Positions 26,830-36,182 are shown, counted from the first letter of the stretch. The stretch: DNA of 64,000 bases from an uncultured Prevotellaceae bacterium (GCA_902790625.1 CADASP010000012.1:62001-126000), one strand, 5' to 3'. A program made the numbers and translations. The notes: generated by a model not told the origin, from the letters alone.

Positions 26830-26910
26830 GACGCGCTTTTGATGTCTTTTCACTCTCCCTCACTCCTTGACTCCAGACATACGAAACAGGAATCAACTAC
26901 ATGAAAAAGG

Positions 26911-28215
26911 ATGAAAAGTTTTAGCAAAGGATTTGTCTATTTCATCTGCCTGGTGTCGGCTTTGGGCGGTTTGCTCTTTGGCTACGACTGGGTGGTGATT
27001 GGCGGCGCCAAGCCGTTCTACGAGCTCTACTTTGGCATTTCGCATTCGCCGTTGTTGCAAGGCGTGGCCATGTCTACGGCGTTGGTGGGCTGTCTGGTGG
27101 GAGCGATGGTGGCGGGTGCCGCTGCCGACAGGTATGGTCGCAAACCGCTGCTGACGACAGCGGCTGTGCTGTTCACGGTGTCGGCCATCGGCACAGGCCT
27201 CTTCAACGACTTCACGCTGTTCAACATCGCCCGCTTCGTGGGTGGCGTGGGCATCGGCGTGGCTTCGGCCCTGTCGCCGATGTATATCGCCGAGGTGAGT
27301 CCGCCGCAGATTCGAGGCCGCATGGTGAGCCTCAACCAGATGACCATCGTGCTGGGCATCCTGTCGGCGCAGATAGTGAACATGCTGTTGGCACGCGACA
27401 CGGCAGTGGCTGAGAACCAGGCATGGAACGTGGAGTGGGGCTGGCGCTGGATGTTCTGGGCCGAGACGTTGCCCGCAGCACTCTTCCTCGTCATGAGCTT
27501 CTTCATCCCTGAAAGTCCCGTGTTCTTAAGTGAGAAGCTGAAAGTGAGAACTGAGAAGCTGAAAGCACATTCACCCTTCACGCTCCGCTCTTTGCTTGGC
27601 GACGCTTCACTTCGGAGGGTTCTCCTCCTCGGCCTTGTCATTGCCGTGTTTCAGCAGTGGTGCGGCACCAATGTCATCTTCAACTATGCACAGGAGATCT
27701 TTGTGGGGGCTGGCTTCGATGTTGATGGCATGTTCATCAACATCGTCATCACGGGCATTGCCAATGTGGTGTTCACCATCGTGGCCCTCTACACCATCGA
27801 GCGGTGGGGGCGTCGCACGTTGATGCTGCTGGGTGCCTCCTCATTAGGGCTTATCTACCTCACCCTTGGCACCTGCTACGCTATGGGCACAACGGGCATT
27901 ATGATGGTGGTGCTGGTGGTGGCCGCCATCTCGGCCTATGCCATGACCCTCGGCCCCGTCACGTGGACGCTGCTGGCCGAGATATTCCCCCACCGTGTGC
28001 GAGGCGTGGCCATGGCCACCTGCACCTTCGCCCTCTGGGTGGGCTGTTGCACGCTCACCTTCTCGTTCCCCTCGATGAACGCAGCCCTGGGCAGCAGCGG
28101 CACCTTCTGGATCTACAGTGCCATCTGCGCCTGTGCCTTCGTGTTCCTCTACCGCCGTTGTCCCGAGACGAAGGGAAAAAGTTTAGAGGAGTTGGAAAAA
28201 GAACTGATTGGGTAA
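26911..28215 (+). CDS. Sugar porter family MFS transporter (XylE-like)
   Basis: Inner-membrane proton/sugar symporter of 434 residues with about 12 predicted membrane helices. Sugar-porter signatures: LGGLLFGYDWVVIGGA (helix 1), AADRYGRKPLL, ARFVGGVGIGVASALSPMYIAEVSPPQIRGRMV, QQWCGTNVIFNYA and the C-terminal PETKGKSLEELE. The substrate is probably a hexose or pentose. The central cytoplasmic loop (residues ~206-219, SEKLKVRTEKLK) is encoded by five near-identical heptamers (27529-27563), which looks like an in-frame repeat insertion. A seven-codon ATG frame (26901-26924) overlaps the start in another frame. A GC-rich palindrome follows the stop. Confidence 0.94.
   Translation: MKSFSKGFVYFICLVSALGGLLFGYDWVVIGGAKPFYELYFGISHSPLLQGVAMSTALVGCLVGAMVAGAAADRYGRKPLLTTAAVLFTVSAIGTGLFNDFTLFNIARFVGGVGIGVASALSPMYIAEVSPPQIRGRMVSLNQMTIVLGILSAQIVNMLLARDTAVAENQAWNVEWGWRWMFWAETLPAALFLVMSFFIPESPVFLSEKLKVRTEKLKAHSPFTLRSLLGDASLRRVLLLGLVIAVFQQWCGTNVIFNYAQEIFVGAGFDVDGMFINIVITGIANVVFTIVALYTIERWGRRTLMLLGASSLGLIYLTLGTCYAMGTTGIMMVVLVVAAISAYAMTLGPVTWTLLAEIFPHRVRGVAMATCTFALWVGCCTLTFSFPSMNAALGSSGTFWIYSAICACAFVFLYRRCPETKGKSLEELEKELIG
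27529..27563 (+). repeat. Heptamer tract inside the sugar transporter gene
   Basis: Five consecutive heptamers: AGTGAGA, AGCTGAA, AGTGAGA, ACTGAGA, AGCTGAA. They encode the Lys/Glu-rich loop in the middle of the transporter. Confidence 0.7.
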
Positions 28216-28318
28216 GAGCTCCTCCCCCTGCCCCCCGGGGGGGCATATAGGCTCCTATCAAGTGGCAAGTCTATATCCTCCCCTCTCCAATCGGAGAGGG
28301 GTTGGGGGTGAGGCTTAA
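28216..28318. repeat. GC-rich palindromic element between transporter and TPR gene
   Basis: C-rich and G-rich blocks (CCCCCTGCCCCCCGGGGGGG; CTCCAATCGGAGAGG) surround AAGTGGCAAGTCTATAT. That last segment recurs as AAATGGCAAATCTATAT in the element at 31988-32122, showing that they belong together. Confidence 0.7.
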
Positions 28319-28326
28319 TAAAAAGA

Positions 28327-31300
28327 ATGAAAATGGTAAAAGCTTGGCGAGAAATAGTGACCATCCCTACCTACGAGGTGGGGAGGCCCGAGAAGAGTCC
28401 GATGTACCTTGAGAAGCGTGTCTATCAAGGTTCGAGCGGCGTTGTCTATCCCTATCCCGTCATTGAGTCGATTAGCGACGAGAAGGTGGACAAGGAGTAT
28501 CATGCCATCTGGTTAGAGAACGAGTACATCAAGGTGATGGTGCTGCCCGAACTGGGCGGCCGTGTGCAGATGGCCTACGACAAGGTGAAGCGGCGCCACT
28601 TCGTGTACTACAACCACGTTGTGAAGCCCGCCCTCGTGGGCCTGGCAGGTCCGTGGATCAGCGGCGGCATCGAGTTCAACTGGCCACAGCACCACCGTCC
28701 CTCGACCTATATGCCCGTCGACAGCACCATCGTTGAAAACGACGATGGCTCCGTGACGGTGTGGGTGAACGAGATGGAGCGCATGTTCCACCAGAAGGGT
28801 ATGGCTGGCTTCACGCTGCGCCCCGGCTGTGCCTATCTGGAGATTCAGGGCCGCGTCAGCAACCGCACGCCGCTGCCGCAGACCTTCCTCTGGTGGGCCA
28901 ACCCCGCCGTGGAGGTGAACGACGCGTATCAGAGCGTGTTCCCCCCCGACATCAACGCCGTCTTCGACCACGGCAAGCGGGCCGTCTCGTCGTTCCCCAT
29001 CGCCACCGGCACCTACTACAAGATGGACTACTCGGCTGGCGTTGACATCTCTAACTACCGCAACATCCCCGTTCCCACAAGCTATATGGGTGTCAACTCG
29101 CACTACGATTTCGAGGGCGGCTACGAGAACGACACCCACGGCGGTATGCTCCACGTGGCCAGCCACCACTACTCGCCCGGCAAGAAGCAGTGGACGTGGG
29201 GCAACGGCGACTTCGGACGGGCATGGGACCGCAACCTGACCGACCAAGCCCCCCTAACGCCCCCCGAGGGGGGCTGGAGAGGCGAGGTGACTGACTATAG
29301 GCTCTCCCCCTCAGGAGAGCAGGAGGGGGGCCTCTTCCGTCCCTACATCGAGCTGATGGCGGGTGTCTACACCGAGAACCAGCCCGACTTCACGTGGCTG
29401 ATGCCCTACGAGGAGAAGCAGTTCACCCAGTACTTCATGCCCTATCGCGAGGTGGGCATCGTCAAACAGGCTTCGAAAGACTTCGTGATGAACATCGAGC
29501 CCGCCCCCTCTTCTAAGGGCGTCGTGTTCAAGGTGCTGGCCACCTCAAAGCAAACGGTGCAGGTGACGCTGCGCCACAAGAATGGCGAAACCTATTTTGA
29601 CCAGACTGTGACCCTCTCGCCAGAGGAAGTCTTTGAGCAGACAGTGGATGTCGACGGCAGCGGGATGAACGACCTTTTGTTCTCTGTTGGCAAACTGCTG
29701 TGGCGGGCCGAGCCTGACGACATACGCCCCATCCCCGATGCCGCCGAGGCACCTCTCGCCCCTGCCGACACGAAGACCAACGACCAACTCTACCTAACGG
29801 GCCTACACCTGGAGCAGTACCGCCACGCCACGTGGAGCGCCCTCGACTACTACGAGGAAGCCCTGCGCCGCGACCCCAACGATGTGCGATGCCTCAATCA
29901 GACGGGCCTCTGGTATCTGCGTCGTGGGCGCTTCGGCCTGGCCGAACCCTATCTGCGAAAGGCGGTGAAGATCTGGCAGAAGCGCAACCCCAACCCCTAC
30001 GACGGCGAACCCATCTTCAACCTGGCACTATGCCTGAAATACAAAGCTGGTCGTTTGGGAGATTCGTCGTTTAGTCGTTTGGGTGATTGGTCGTTTAGTC
30101 GTTTGGGGCAGTCACAAGTCTCCTTAAACGACCAAACGACCAACCACCAAAACGACCAAACGACCAACCACCAAAACGACCAAACGACCAACCACCCAAC
30201 CACCCAACCACCCAAACGACCAAACGACCAACCACCCAAACGACCAAACGACCAAACGACCAACCACCTAAACGCCCAACACGAGGCGTACGAGCTGTTC
30301 TGGAAATCAACATGGAACAAGGCTTGGGCCGATGCCGGTTATTTTGAAGCAGCCTGTATCAGCGTGTCGCAAGGACGCTACGACGATGCCCTCGACGAGC
30401 TGAACCGATGCCTCATCTTCAATGGTTGCAACCACAAGGCACGTGCCCTGAAGGCCACTGTGCTGCGGCTGCTACAGGAAAGCAAGCAGAAAGGTTCTTT
30501 GATGATGGGCAGCTCAAAGGCGCTGAACGAGCGGCTCGCACTCATCAAGGAATCCTTGCAGCTCGACCATTTCAACTACGGCATTCTCTACGAGCAATAT
30601 CTGCTGACAAAAGACGATGACGTACTGAAGCAGATGATGGCGATGATGCACGGAAACGTGTATAACTACCATGAGCTGGCGCTCGACTATGCCCAGGCAG
30701 GACTATGGCACGAGGCCGAGCAGGTGCTGACCATCGCGGCTGCCGAGGAAACGCTGAAGACATCGCCTCTTACATTCTATTATATAGGCTACTTTAAGGC
30801 GATGTGCGGACAGTTTGACGAGGCCAAGGACTGCTTCCGCCAAGCCGAAAAGACCGACAGCTACTGCTGCTTCCCCAACCGTCTGGAGGATGTCCTCGTG
30901 TTAGAGGCTGCCAAGACATTCAACCCTGACGGTGCACGGGCACCCTACTATCTGGGCTGTCTTTACTACGACAAACGGCAGTACGACGTCGCCATCGAGA
31001 ACTGGGAGCGCTCAGCGCAGCTCGACCCGGCGTTCCCCACCGTCTGGCGCAACCTCGCCCTCGCCCGCTTCAACAAACAAAGCAGCGAGAGCAATGGTGC
31101 TTGCACCAATTGCCGAGTCGCGCCGTTTGTCGGCGAAGCCAACAAGCAGCAGCGCGAGGACGAAGCCTTGGCCTATATGGAGAAAGCGTTCCACCTCGAC
31201 GAGACCGATGCCCGTGTGCTGATGGAGCTCGACCAGCTCTACAAGCGACTGCATCGTCCTCATCAGGAGCGTTTAGATTTCCTGCAAAAACACTCGGCAC

Positions 31301-32031
31301 TGATTCAGCAGCGCGACGACCTTGTGCTTGAGGAGATCACCCTGCTCAATCAACTGGGCCGCTATAAGGAGGCGATGAAGAAACTCGATGCCCACCAGTT
31401 CCATCCGTGGGAGGGTGGCGAAGGCAAGGTATCGGCACAATACCAGATTTGCAGGGTGGAGCTGGCGATAATAGCCCTTGCGCAGAAAGATGATGAAACG
31501 GCCAAGCGCCTGTTGGAGGAGTGCCTCGTCTACCCGCCTCACCTTGGCGAGGGCAAACTCTACGGTGCGCAAGAAAACGACTTCCTCTATCTCCTCGGAC
31601 GCTACGAAGAGGGGACAGCCGGACCCACCGAGCCTGCTGCCGCCATGTACTACAACGATGCCAAGCCCGACAAGATCTTCTACGCCGCACTTTGCCACCG
31701 TGCGCTGGGGCAAGAGGAGAAGGCCCGCAGCCTTTTCAACAAGCTCATCAACTATGGCAAGCAGCACCTCTTCGACCACGTCACCATGGACTACTTCGCC
31801 GTGTCGCTGCCCGACCTGCTTATATGGGAAGACTCTTTAGACACGAAGAACATCATCCACTGCAAGTACATGCTTGCGCTTGGCTACTATGGCATGGGCG
31901 ACAAGGAACGTGCTGAACGATTCTTGAGCGAGGTGGAAGCCCTCGACAACAACCACCAGGGCGTCCAGCAGTTGCGTTCGCTCATGGAGACCCTCCCCCT
32001 GCAGACCCTCCCCCTTACCCCTCCCTTGTAG
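28327..32031 (+). CDS. DUF5107 and TPR domain protein with in-frame repeat insertions
   Basis: Protein of 1234 residues without a signal peptide. The N-terminal half (to ~480) resembles DUF5107, a galactose-mutarotase-like fold (LPELGGRVQMAYDK, WISGGIEFNWPQHHRP). The C-terminal half is a long TPR array (for example ALDYYEEALRRDPNDVRCLNQTGLWYLRRGR). Members are often found near carbohydrate genes; the activity is not known. Three segments look inserted: residues ~308-336 (a GC-rich palindrome), ~576-651 (ACGACC tandem repeats giving NDQTTNHQ units) and ~918-942. The last 15 residues and the stop codon are read from a GC-rich palindrome. It follows the transporter on the same strand. Confidence 0.82.
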   Translation: MKMVKAWREIVTIPTYEVGRPEKSPMYLEKRVYQGSSGVVYPYPVIESISDEKVDKEYHAIWLENEYIKVMVLPELGGRVQMAYDKVKRRHFVYYNHVVKPALVGLAGPWISGGIEFNWPQHHRPSTYMPVDSTIVENDDGSVTVWVNEMERMFHQKGMAGFTLRPGCAYLEIQGRVSNRTPLPQTFLWWANPAVEVNDAYQSVFPPDINAVFDHGKRAVSSFPIATGTYYKMDYSAGVDISNYRNIPVPTSYMGVNSHYDFEGGYENDTHGGMLHVASHHYSPGKKQWTWGNGDFGRAWDRNLTDQAPLTPPEGGWRGEVTDYRLSPSGEQEGGLFRPYIELMAGVYTENQPDFTWLMPYEEKQFTQYFMPYREVGIVKQASKDFVMNIEPAPSSKGVVFKVLATSKQTVQVTLRHKNGETYFDQTVTLSPEEVFEQTVDVDGSGMNDLLFSVGKLLWRAEPDDIRPIPDAAEAPLAPADTKTNDQLYLTGLHLEQYRHATWSALDYYEEALRRDPNDVRCLNQTGLWYLRRGRFGLAEPYLRKAVKIWQKRNPNPYDGEPIFNLALCLKYKAGRLGDSSFSRLGDWSFSRLGQSQVSLNDQTTNHQNDQTTNHQNDQTTNHPTTQPPKRPNDQPPKRPNDQTTNHLNAQHEAYELFWKSTWNKAWADAGYFEAACISVSQGRYDDALDELNRCLIFNGCNHKARALKATVLRLLQESKQKGSLMMGSSKALNERLALIKESLQLDHFNYGILYEQYLLTKDDDVLKQMMAMMHGNVYNYHELALDYAQAGLWHEAEQVLTIAAAEETLKTSPLTFYYIGYFKAMCGQFDEAKDCFRQAEKTDSYCCFPNRLEDVLVLEAAKTFNPDGARAPYYLGCLYYDKRQYDVAIENWERSAQLDPAFPTVWRNLALARFNKQSSESNGACTNCRVAPFVGEANKQQREDEALAYMEKAFHLDETDARVLMELDQLYKRLHRPHQERLDFLQKHSALIQQRDDLVLEEITLLNQLGRYKEAMKKLDAHQFHPWEGGEGKVSAQYQICRVELAIIALAQKDDETAKRLLEECLVYPPHLGEGKLYGAQENDFLYLLGRYEEGTAGPTEPAAAMYYNDAKPDKIFYAALCHRALGQEEKARSLFNKLINYGKQHLFDHVTMDYFAVSLPDLLIWEDSLDTKNIIHCKYMLALGYYGMGDKERAERFLSEVEALDNNHQGVQQLRSLMETLPLQTLPLTPPL
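29249..29333 (+). repeat. GC-rich palindromic element inside the TPR gene
   Basis: GCCCCCCTAACGCCCCCCGA, GGGGGGCTGGAGAG, CTATAGGCTCTCC and CAGGAGGGGGGCC in order. This is the same style as the elements at 28216 and 36536. It is translated in frame as a Pro/Gly/Glu-rich loop. Confidence 0.7.
30051..30280 (+). repeat. ACGACC/GTCGTTT tandem and inverted repeats inside the TPR gene
   Basis: GTCGTTT units (30051-30110) face AAACGACC/AACCACC units (30126-30280). The second part has 24-base periods that translate as NDQTTNHQ. The two halves are complementary, so the whole could form a large hairpin. The reading frame stays open throughout. Confidence 0.85.
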
Positions 32032-32120
32032 GGAGGGGAGTGGATAGACCTGCTGACTCCACACCAAATGGCAAATCTATATACTCCCCTCCCTACAAGG
32101 GAGGGGTAAGGGGGAGGGTC
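32004..32120. terminator. 38-bp inverted repeat between convergent TPR and PorW-like genes
   Basis: The arms 32004-32041 and 32083-32120 are perfect complements, with a 41-base loop containing AAATGGCAAATCTATAT. The left arm contains the stop codon of the TPR gene; the right arm ends 3 bases before the porW-like stop. It is a likely bidirectional terminator of the GC-rich element family. Confidence 0.75.
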
Positions 32121-32122
32121 CT

Positions 32123-35080
32123 TTAGAACAGGTCGTCGAAGTCGAAGTCGTCGGCATTGCCTTGTGGTGTCTCTTCGGCATCTTCTTCCCCTTCAGGCAG
32201 TTCGTCCTCCTCTTCTGGCTGGTCGATGTATTCTGGTATCTGCAGCAAATCCTCGTCGCTGATGGGTAGTGGCATGAATGTGCGCTCGTAGAACTCGTCG
32301 TAGTCGGCATAGCTGTAGCGCTGCCCCAGCTTGGGCATGTTCTGCTCGCTCACCACCACGCTGCGACACGAGCGGAGCATGTCCTTCAGCTCGGGTGCCG
32401 CGCTGAGCTGTCGCACGTATTGCTGTGCTTCGTCGAAGTTGAGGAAGCCTCGGAAGAGCATGCGGTTGTAGCCTTCGAGGTGCTCTGTCTCCAAGTCGAA
32501 GTTGCGCACCAAGAAGTTGCTGAAGTTGAATCGTGCCATCTCGTAGAGTAGCTGGTTCTCCGCTTGCAGCACACCTACGCCCTGTGCCTGTGCCAGTGTG
32601 TCGGGCTGGTAGATGAGCATGACGACGAATGGCACGTCGCGCTCGGCTGAGAGGGTGTCGGTGGCTGTGGAGTCGGCTTCGAGTGTGAGGTCGCGCCGGT
32701 TCCAGATGTCGTCGAGGTCGAACTTGCCGCCATAGAGCTGTCGCCCCTCCTGCACACCCTTCACTATCATGCCGGCCATCTCGGCCACCTCACTCTGCGG
32801 GTATTTCTCCACCACCTGCTTCAGGTTGTCCACGCATCCCTTGGGGTCGTCCTGGTTGAGTAGGCTGAGTCCGTGGATGAAGAGGAACTTGGGTCGGTTC
32901 TCGCCCAGGGGGAATCGCTCAGCCGACAATTGTGCGTTCGTGGCGATGATGTCGTGCTGGTCGGCTCGGAAGGCGTCGTAGGTGGCAGCATAGAGCGAGT
33001 CTTCGATGTGCACGCCGAAGCGGGCGTTCTCCTCGAAGTAGGGGTCGCAGAGCAGCGTGGTGTAGTCGCTCTCGGGGAACTCGTCTCTGAGGTGCACCAG
33101 ACAGCTATCAGCCAGCGTCTTCTGCCCCTGTCGCGAATAGAGCAGGAAGAGGTGGTACCACGCCTGGTCCATCTGCTCGTAGTCGGGATATTGGGTGGTG
33201 AGCCTGACCAGCTGCTTGCGGCCGAGGGGGAGGTTGTCGAGCTTGTCCTTGAAGATGACGCCCGAATGGAAGAGGGCGTCCTTGATAATGTTGTTGCTCT
33301 CGGCCACCTGTTCCTCGGTGAAGGGGATTTGTGCCAGGTAGTACTCTCGGTTGTGTGGGTCTTTGGCCAGCGAGTCGGTCTCTGCCGTCGCCTTCTCGTC
33401 GTCGGTGGGTGGTGCTGTGGCGTCGCTGGCAATGGAGTCGGTGGCTTCCCCTTCGGGCGTGTCGAGGTTTTCGGCGGTGTCGAGGCTTTCGGGCAGTCCC
33501 ACCACCGTTTGGTTGGCGCGTCGCCAGTTGTCGGCGTTCTCGCGTTTTCCCCATTGCCGCTGGAAGGTCTGCTTGCCTTGGTTCACGGCCATCTGGTTGT
33601 AGAAGTACCACTGCTCGTTCTTGCCTCCCTGCTGTGCGCCCTGCTGCTGGTTTTGCTGTCCGGGGCGGTTCATGTTGCCCTGTGCCCCCTGTCGCTGCTG
33701 CGCCTGTTCCACCTCGGCCATGCGGGCCTTGTCGGCCTCTTCCTTCTCTTTCTTCTTCAGGGCCTCAATCACCCGGTCGATGGCTTTCAGGCGCTCTTCC
33801 TCGGGCATCTGTGCCAGCTCCTGTAGCGAGTCTTGCAGGTGTATGGCATCGGTGTGTGGCACCAGCTCGTCGAGCACTTTCGAGCGTGCTGCCAGCTCAT
33901 CGTAGCCAGGTCGCTCCTTGTCCAATAGTCCGATGGCCTCGCCATAGCAGCGCTGTGCGTCGTTGTAGCGCTCCATCTGCCAGTAAAGGTTGCCCAGCGT
34001 GAGCAGCAGCACCCCCTTCTCGGTGCCGCTGCGGGTGGCCTTCTCGTTGCCCTTTTCGTAGGCTGAGATGGCTTTCATGGTGTCGGCTTGCGAGAGGTAG
34101 ATGTTGCCGATGGCGTAGTAGACCTGGTCGAGGTAGTCCTTGTTCTTGTCGCTGGCGGCCATGCGTCGCAGACGGCTGATCATCTTTCGGTAGTTCGAGG
34201 CGGCCATCACCTCGGTCTGTGCTATGCGGGCGTTGAACTCCAGCTCGTAGGGTGGGTTCTGCGCTGCCACATGGTTGTAGGCTTTGTACGACTGGCGGGT
34301 GTTGCCCAGCGCGTTCTGTATCTGCCCCATGATGAACCACTCGCGGGCCTTCTGCGTCTTGCGGCGCTCCTTCTTGATTACCTTGCGCAGCACGGGCACG
34401 GCACTCTCCAGGTCGCCGGTGCGCAGATAGTAGTCGGCCAGTGTCTGGTTCCACGCCGTCTGTGCACCTATGGGTATGGAGTCGCGGCTCTGGTTGCGTA
34501 TCACATCCTCGGCCTCGTACATCCATTCCAGCTGGGTGTAGCAGCGGGCCAGCCAGGCGCGTGCCATGGCGGCCTGGGTGGGCTGTGTGGCATAGAGGCG
34601 GCCCATGTAGCTGAAGGTGGCGGCGGCCTCGTCGAAGGCTCCCTTCTGGAATTGCGCCTGCCCCAGCATCAGCCATGCTTTCCATAGGAAGGGGTTGTAT
34701 TCGTGGCGCGACAGCCACTCCTGGTCTTTCTGCGTCTTGCGGCGGCTCTTCTTCCATTCGGGCTTGGCCTTGATGCTGTGCTGCTTGATGGTCTTCTCCA
34801 TCTTCTCCACGGCACGGTCGTAGTTGCCGCTGCCTATCTGCTGGCTCTTCTTGTTGCCCACGGTGAAGAGGGGCAACTGCTCGGTGTAGTCGTCCTTGTT
34901 GCCCTTCTCTTTCTCCAACTGCGCGTCGATGAAAGCCAGCTTGCCGTTGTAGTAGGTGTTGTACTTTGCCGTGAACGACTGCCAGAATCTGCTCCGCGCC
35001 GTGTTCTTGTGCGCAGAGCAAGAGGCCATCACCAAGGCGACGGCCACGGCAAACGACAGGTAAAGCACCTTCTTCATCAT
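32123..35080 (-). CDS. TPR lipoprotein of the PorW/SprE type (type IX secretion)
   Basis: Envelope lipoprotein of 985 residues with a lipobox (ALVMASCSA, Cys near 21). The N-terminal domain NTARSRFWQSFTAKYNTYYNGKLAFIDAQLEKEKGNKDDY is characteristic of the PorW/SprE family. TPR repeats follow from about 130 to 420, then a Gln/Gly/Asn-rich linker (~460-500), a second TPR-like segment, and an acidic tail (residues ~950-985, mostly Asp/Glu). PorW in Porphyromonas and SprE in Flavobacterium are needed for type IX secretion; a similar role is inferred here. No other por/gld genes lie in the window. Met1 and Met2 are both plausible starts. Confidence 0.85.
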   Translation of the reverse strand: MMKKVLYLSFAVAVALVMASCSAHKNTARSRFWQSFTAKYNTYYNGKLAFIDAQLEKEKGNKDDYTEQLPLFTVGNKKSQQIGSGNYDRAVEKMEKTIKQHSIKAKPEWKKSRRKTQKDQEWLSRHEYNPFLWKAWLMLGQAQFQKGAFDEAAATFSYMGRLYATQPTQAAMARAWLARCYTQLEWMYEAEDVIRNQSRDSIPIGAQTAWNQTLADYYLRTGDLESAVPVLRKVIKKERRKTQKAREWFIMGQIQNALGNTRQSYKAYNHVAAQNPPYELEFNARIAQTEVMAASNYRKMISRLRRMAASDKNKDYLDQVYYAIGNIYLSQADTMKAISAYEKGNEKATRSGTEKGVLLLTLGNLYWQMERYNDAQRCYGEAIGLLDKERPGYDELAARSKVLDELVPHTDAIHLQDSLQELAQMPEEERLKAIDRVIEALKKKEKEEADKARMAEVEQAQQRQGAQGNMNRPGQQNQQQGAQQGGKNEQWYFYNQMAVNQGKQTFQRQWGKRENADNWRRANQTVVGLPESLDTAENLDTPEGEATDSIASDATAPPTDDEKATAETDSLAKDPHNREYYLAQIPFTEEQVAESNNIIKDALFHSGVIFKDKLDNLPLGRKQLVRLTTQYPDYEQMDQAWYHLFLLYSRQGQKTLADSCLVHLRDEFPESDYTTLLCDPYFEENARFGVHIEDSLYAATYDAFRADQHDIIATNAQLSAERFPLGENRPKFLFIHGLSLLNQDDPKGCVDNLKQVVEKYPQSEVAEMAGMIVKGVQEGRQLYGGKFDLDDIWNRRDLTLEADSTATDTLSAERDVPFVVMLIYQPDTLAQAQGVGVLQAENQLLYEMARFNFSNFLVRNFDLETEHLEGYNRMLFRGFLNFDEAQQYVRQLSAAPELKDMLRSCRSVVVSEQNMPKLGQRYSYADYDEFYERTFMPLPISDEDLLQIPEYIDQPEEEDELPEGEEDAEETPQGNADDFDFDDLF

Positions 35081-35140
35081 TAATAAAACTATGAAAACGC
35101 CGATTTATTGCGCTGGAACAGCAGAAAATCTCGTCTTTCA

Positions 35141-35186
35141 GAGGTGAGTGGTGAGTGGTGAGAGGTGAGTGGTGGGAGGTGAGAGA
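35141..35186. repeat. GTGAGTG heptamer tract upstream of the PorW-like gene
   Basis: GAGGTGAGTG-GTGAGTG-GTGAGAG-type units with period 7. Together with 35238-35269 they bracket the spacer between menD and the PorW-like gene. Confidence 0.7.
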
Positions 35187-35237
35187 ATAGTTTGCACGCC
35201 CAGATGAGAATGATGAAAAACGTAGCGGAAGAAGTAT

Positions 35238-35269
35238 CCTCTCACCCCTCACCTCTCCCCCCTCACCAC
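35238..35269. repeat. GTGAGGG-type tract at the 3' end of menD
   Basis: The tract reads GTGAGGGG and GAGAGGTGAGGGG on the minus strand. It supplies the last codons and the stop of the menD C-terminal frame, so the normal C-terminus appears replaced. Confidence 0.65.
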
Positions 35270-35722
35270 TTCGAGCAGTCTGGGACGCAGGGAAGTGGGG
35301 CCCGTGAGCCATTCGATGCTGCGACGCAGGTGGTCGAGGTCGTGCACTGCTACGTATTCGATGTTGTTCTGGTGGCAGATGCCTTCGGCGTTGGCGGTGT
35401 GCCGACCTGCCACAAAGGTGTCGGCGGCGGCACTTTGGCTGAGGCCGGGCAGATGGTCGAAGATGGCACCGTGGCCGTTGTTGAGCAGCAGGATGCGCAG
35501 GTTGCCGCCGATGTTCTGATTCCACAAGGCGTTTTGGTCGTAGAAGAAGCTGAGGTCGCCGATGACGCAGTAGACGAGGTCGTCGGGCTTGGCAGCACTG
35601 AAGCCGGCAGCGGTGCTGAGCGAGCCTTCGATGCCATTCACGCCCCGATTGCACCATACCGCATGCCCCACGGCATAGCGGTTAGCCAGGCGGATGGCGG
35701 TGGAGTTGGCATAGTGGACGTG

Positions 35723-35791
35723 GAACGTTGGACGTTGAGTGGTGAGTGGTGAGGGGTGAGTGGTGAGTGGTGAGTGGTGAGAGAGCGCATC
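35723..35791 (-). repeat. GTGAGTG heptamer tract inside menD (second in gene order)
   Basis: Period-7 units on the plus strand preceded by GAACGTTGGACGTTGAG. It is translated as a His/Pro/Thr-rich insert (SHHSPLTTHPSPLTTQ), unlike anything expected in MenD. Confidence 0.75.
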
Positions 35792-36112
35792 TTCAAAGAG
35801 TCTCACGGCAGCATCCTCGTCATAGCTCAGTGGGATGGCGTTGCGTTGCTCTTTGGTCTCTGAAAGTAGACGCAGCCAAAGGCGGCGATAGTCGGCAGCA
35901 GCGTGCGTCAGTTTGTGCTTCGACAGCTTGTTGCTCAGCGATTGCAAGATGGCCTCGGTATCGCCCACCACCAAGCCGCGCAGGTTCTGGAAAGTGTCTT
36001 CCACCTCTCCCGTGAGGTTGACGCGCCAGCAGCGGGCATCCTTGGCTTGGCGCAGCAGCTGCTTCAGCCGTTTGCTCACAATGGCATCGCCAACATAGAG
36101 GATGAAGTCGGG

Positions 36113-36182
36113 TAGGAGAGGTGAGGGGTGAGGGGTGAGTAGTGAGTGGTGAGTGGTGAGGGGTGAGGGGTGAGTGGTGAGC
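36113..36182 (-). repeat. GTGAGTG heptamer tract inside menD (first in gene order)
   Basis: About ten period-7 units (GTGAGGG, GTGAGTA, GTGAGTG). The encoded insert is LTTHPSPLTTHHSLLTPHPS, placed between ISHFEDV and LPDFILYVGDAIVSKR. Confidence 0.75.

Noticed and set aside
30120..30280. Possible CRISPR array
   Set aside because: The 24-base units are directly adjacent without unique spacers and lie inside an open reading frame. They are tandem repeats.
33897..35657. 586-codon minus-strand frame spanning the menD end and the PorW-like gene
   Set aside because: It runs through repeats and then an alternative frame of the PorW-like gene. No domain is visible.
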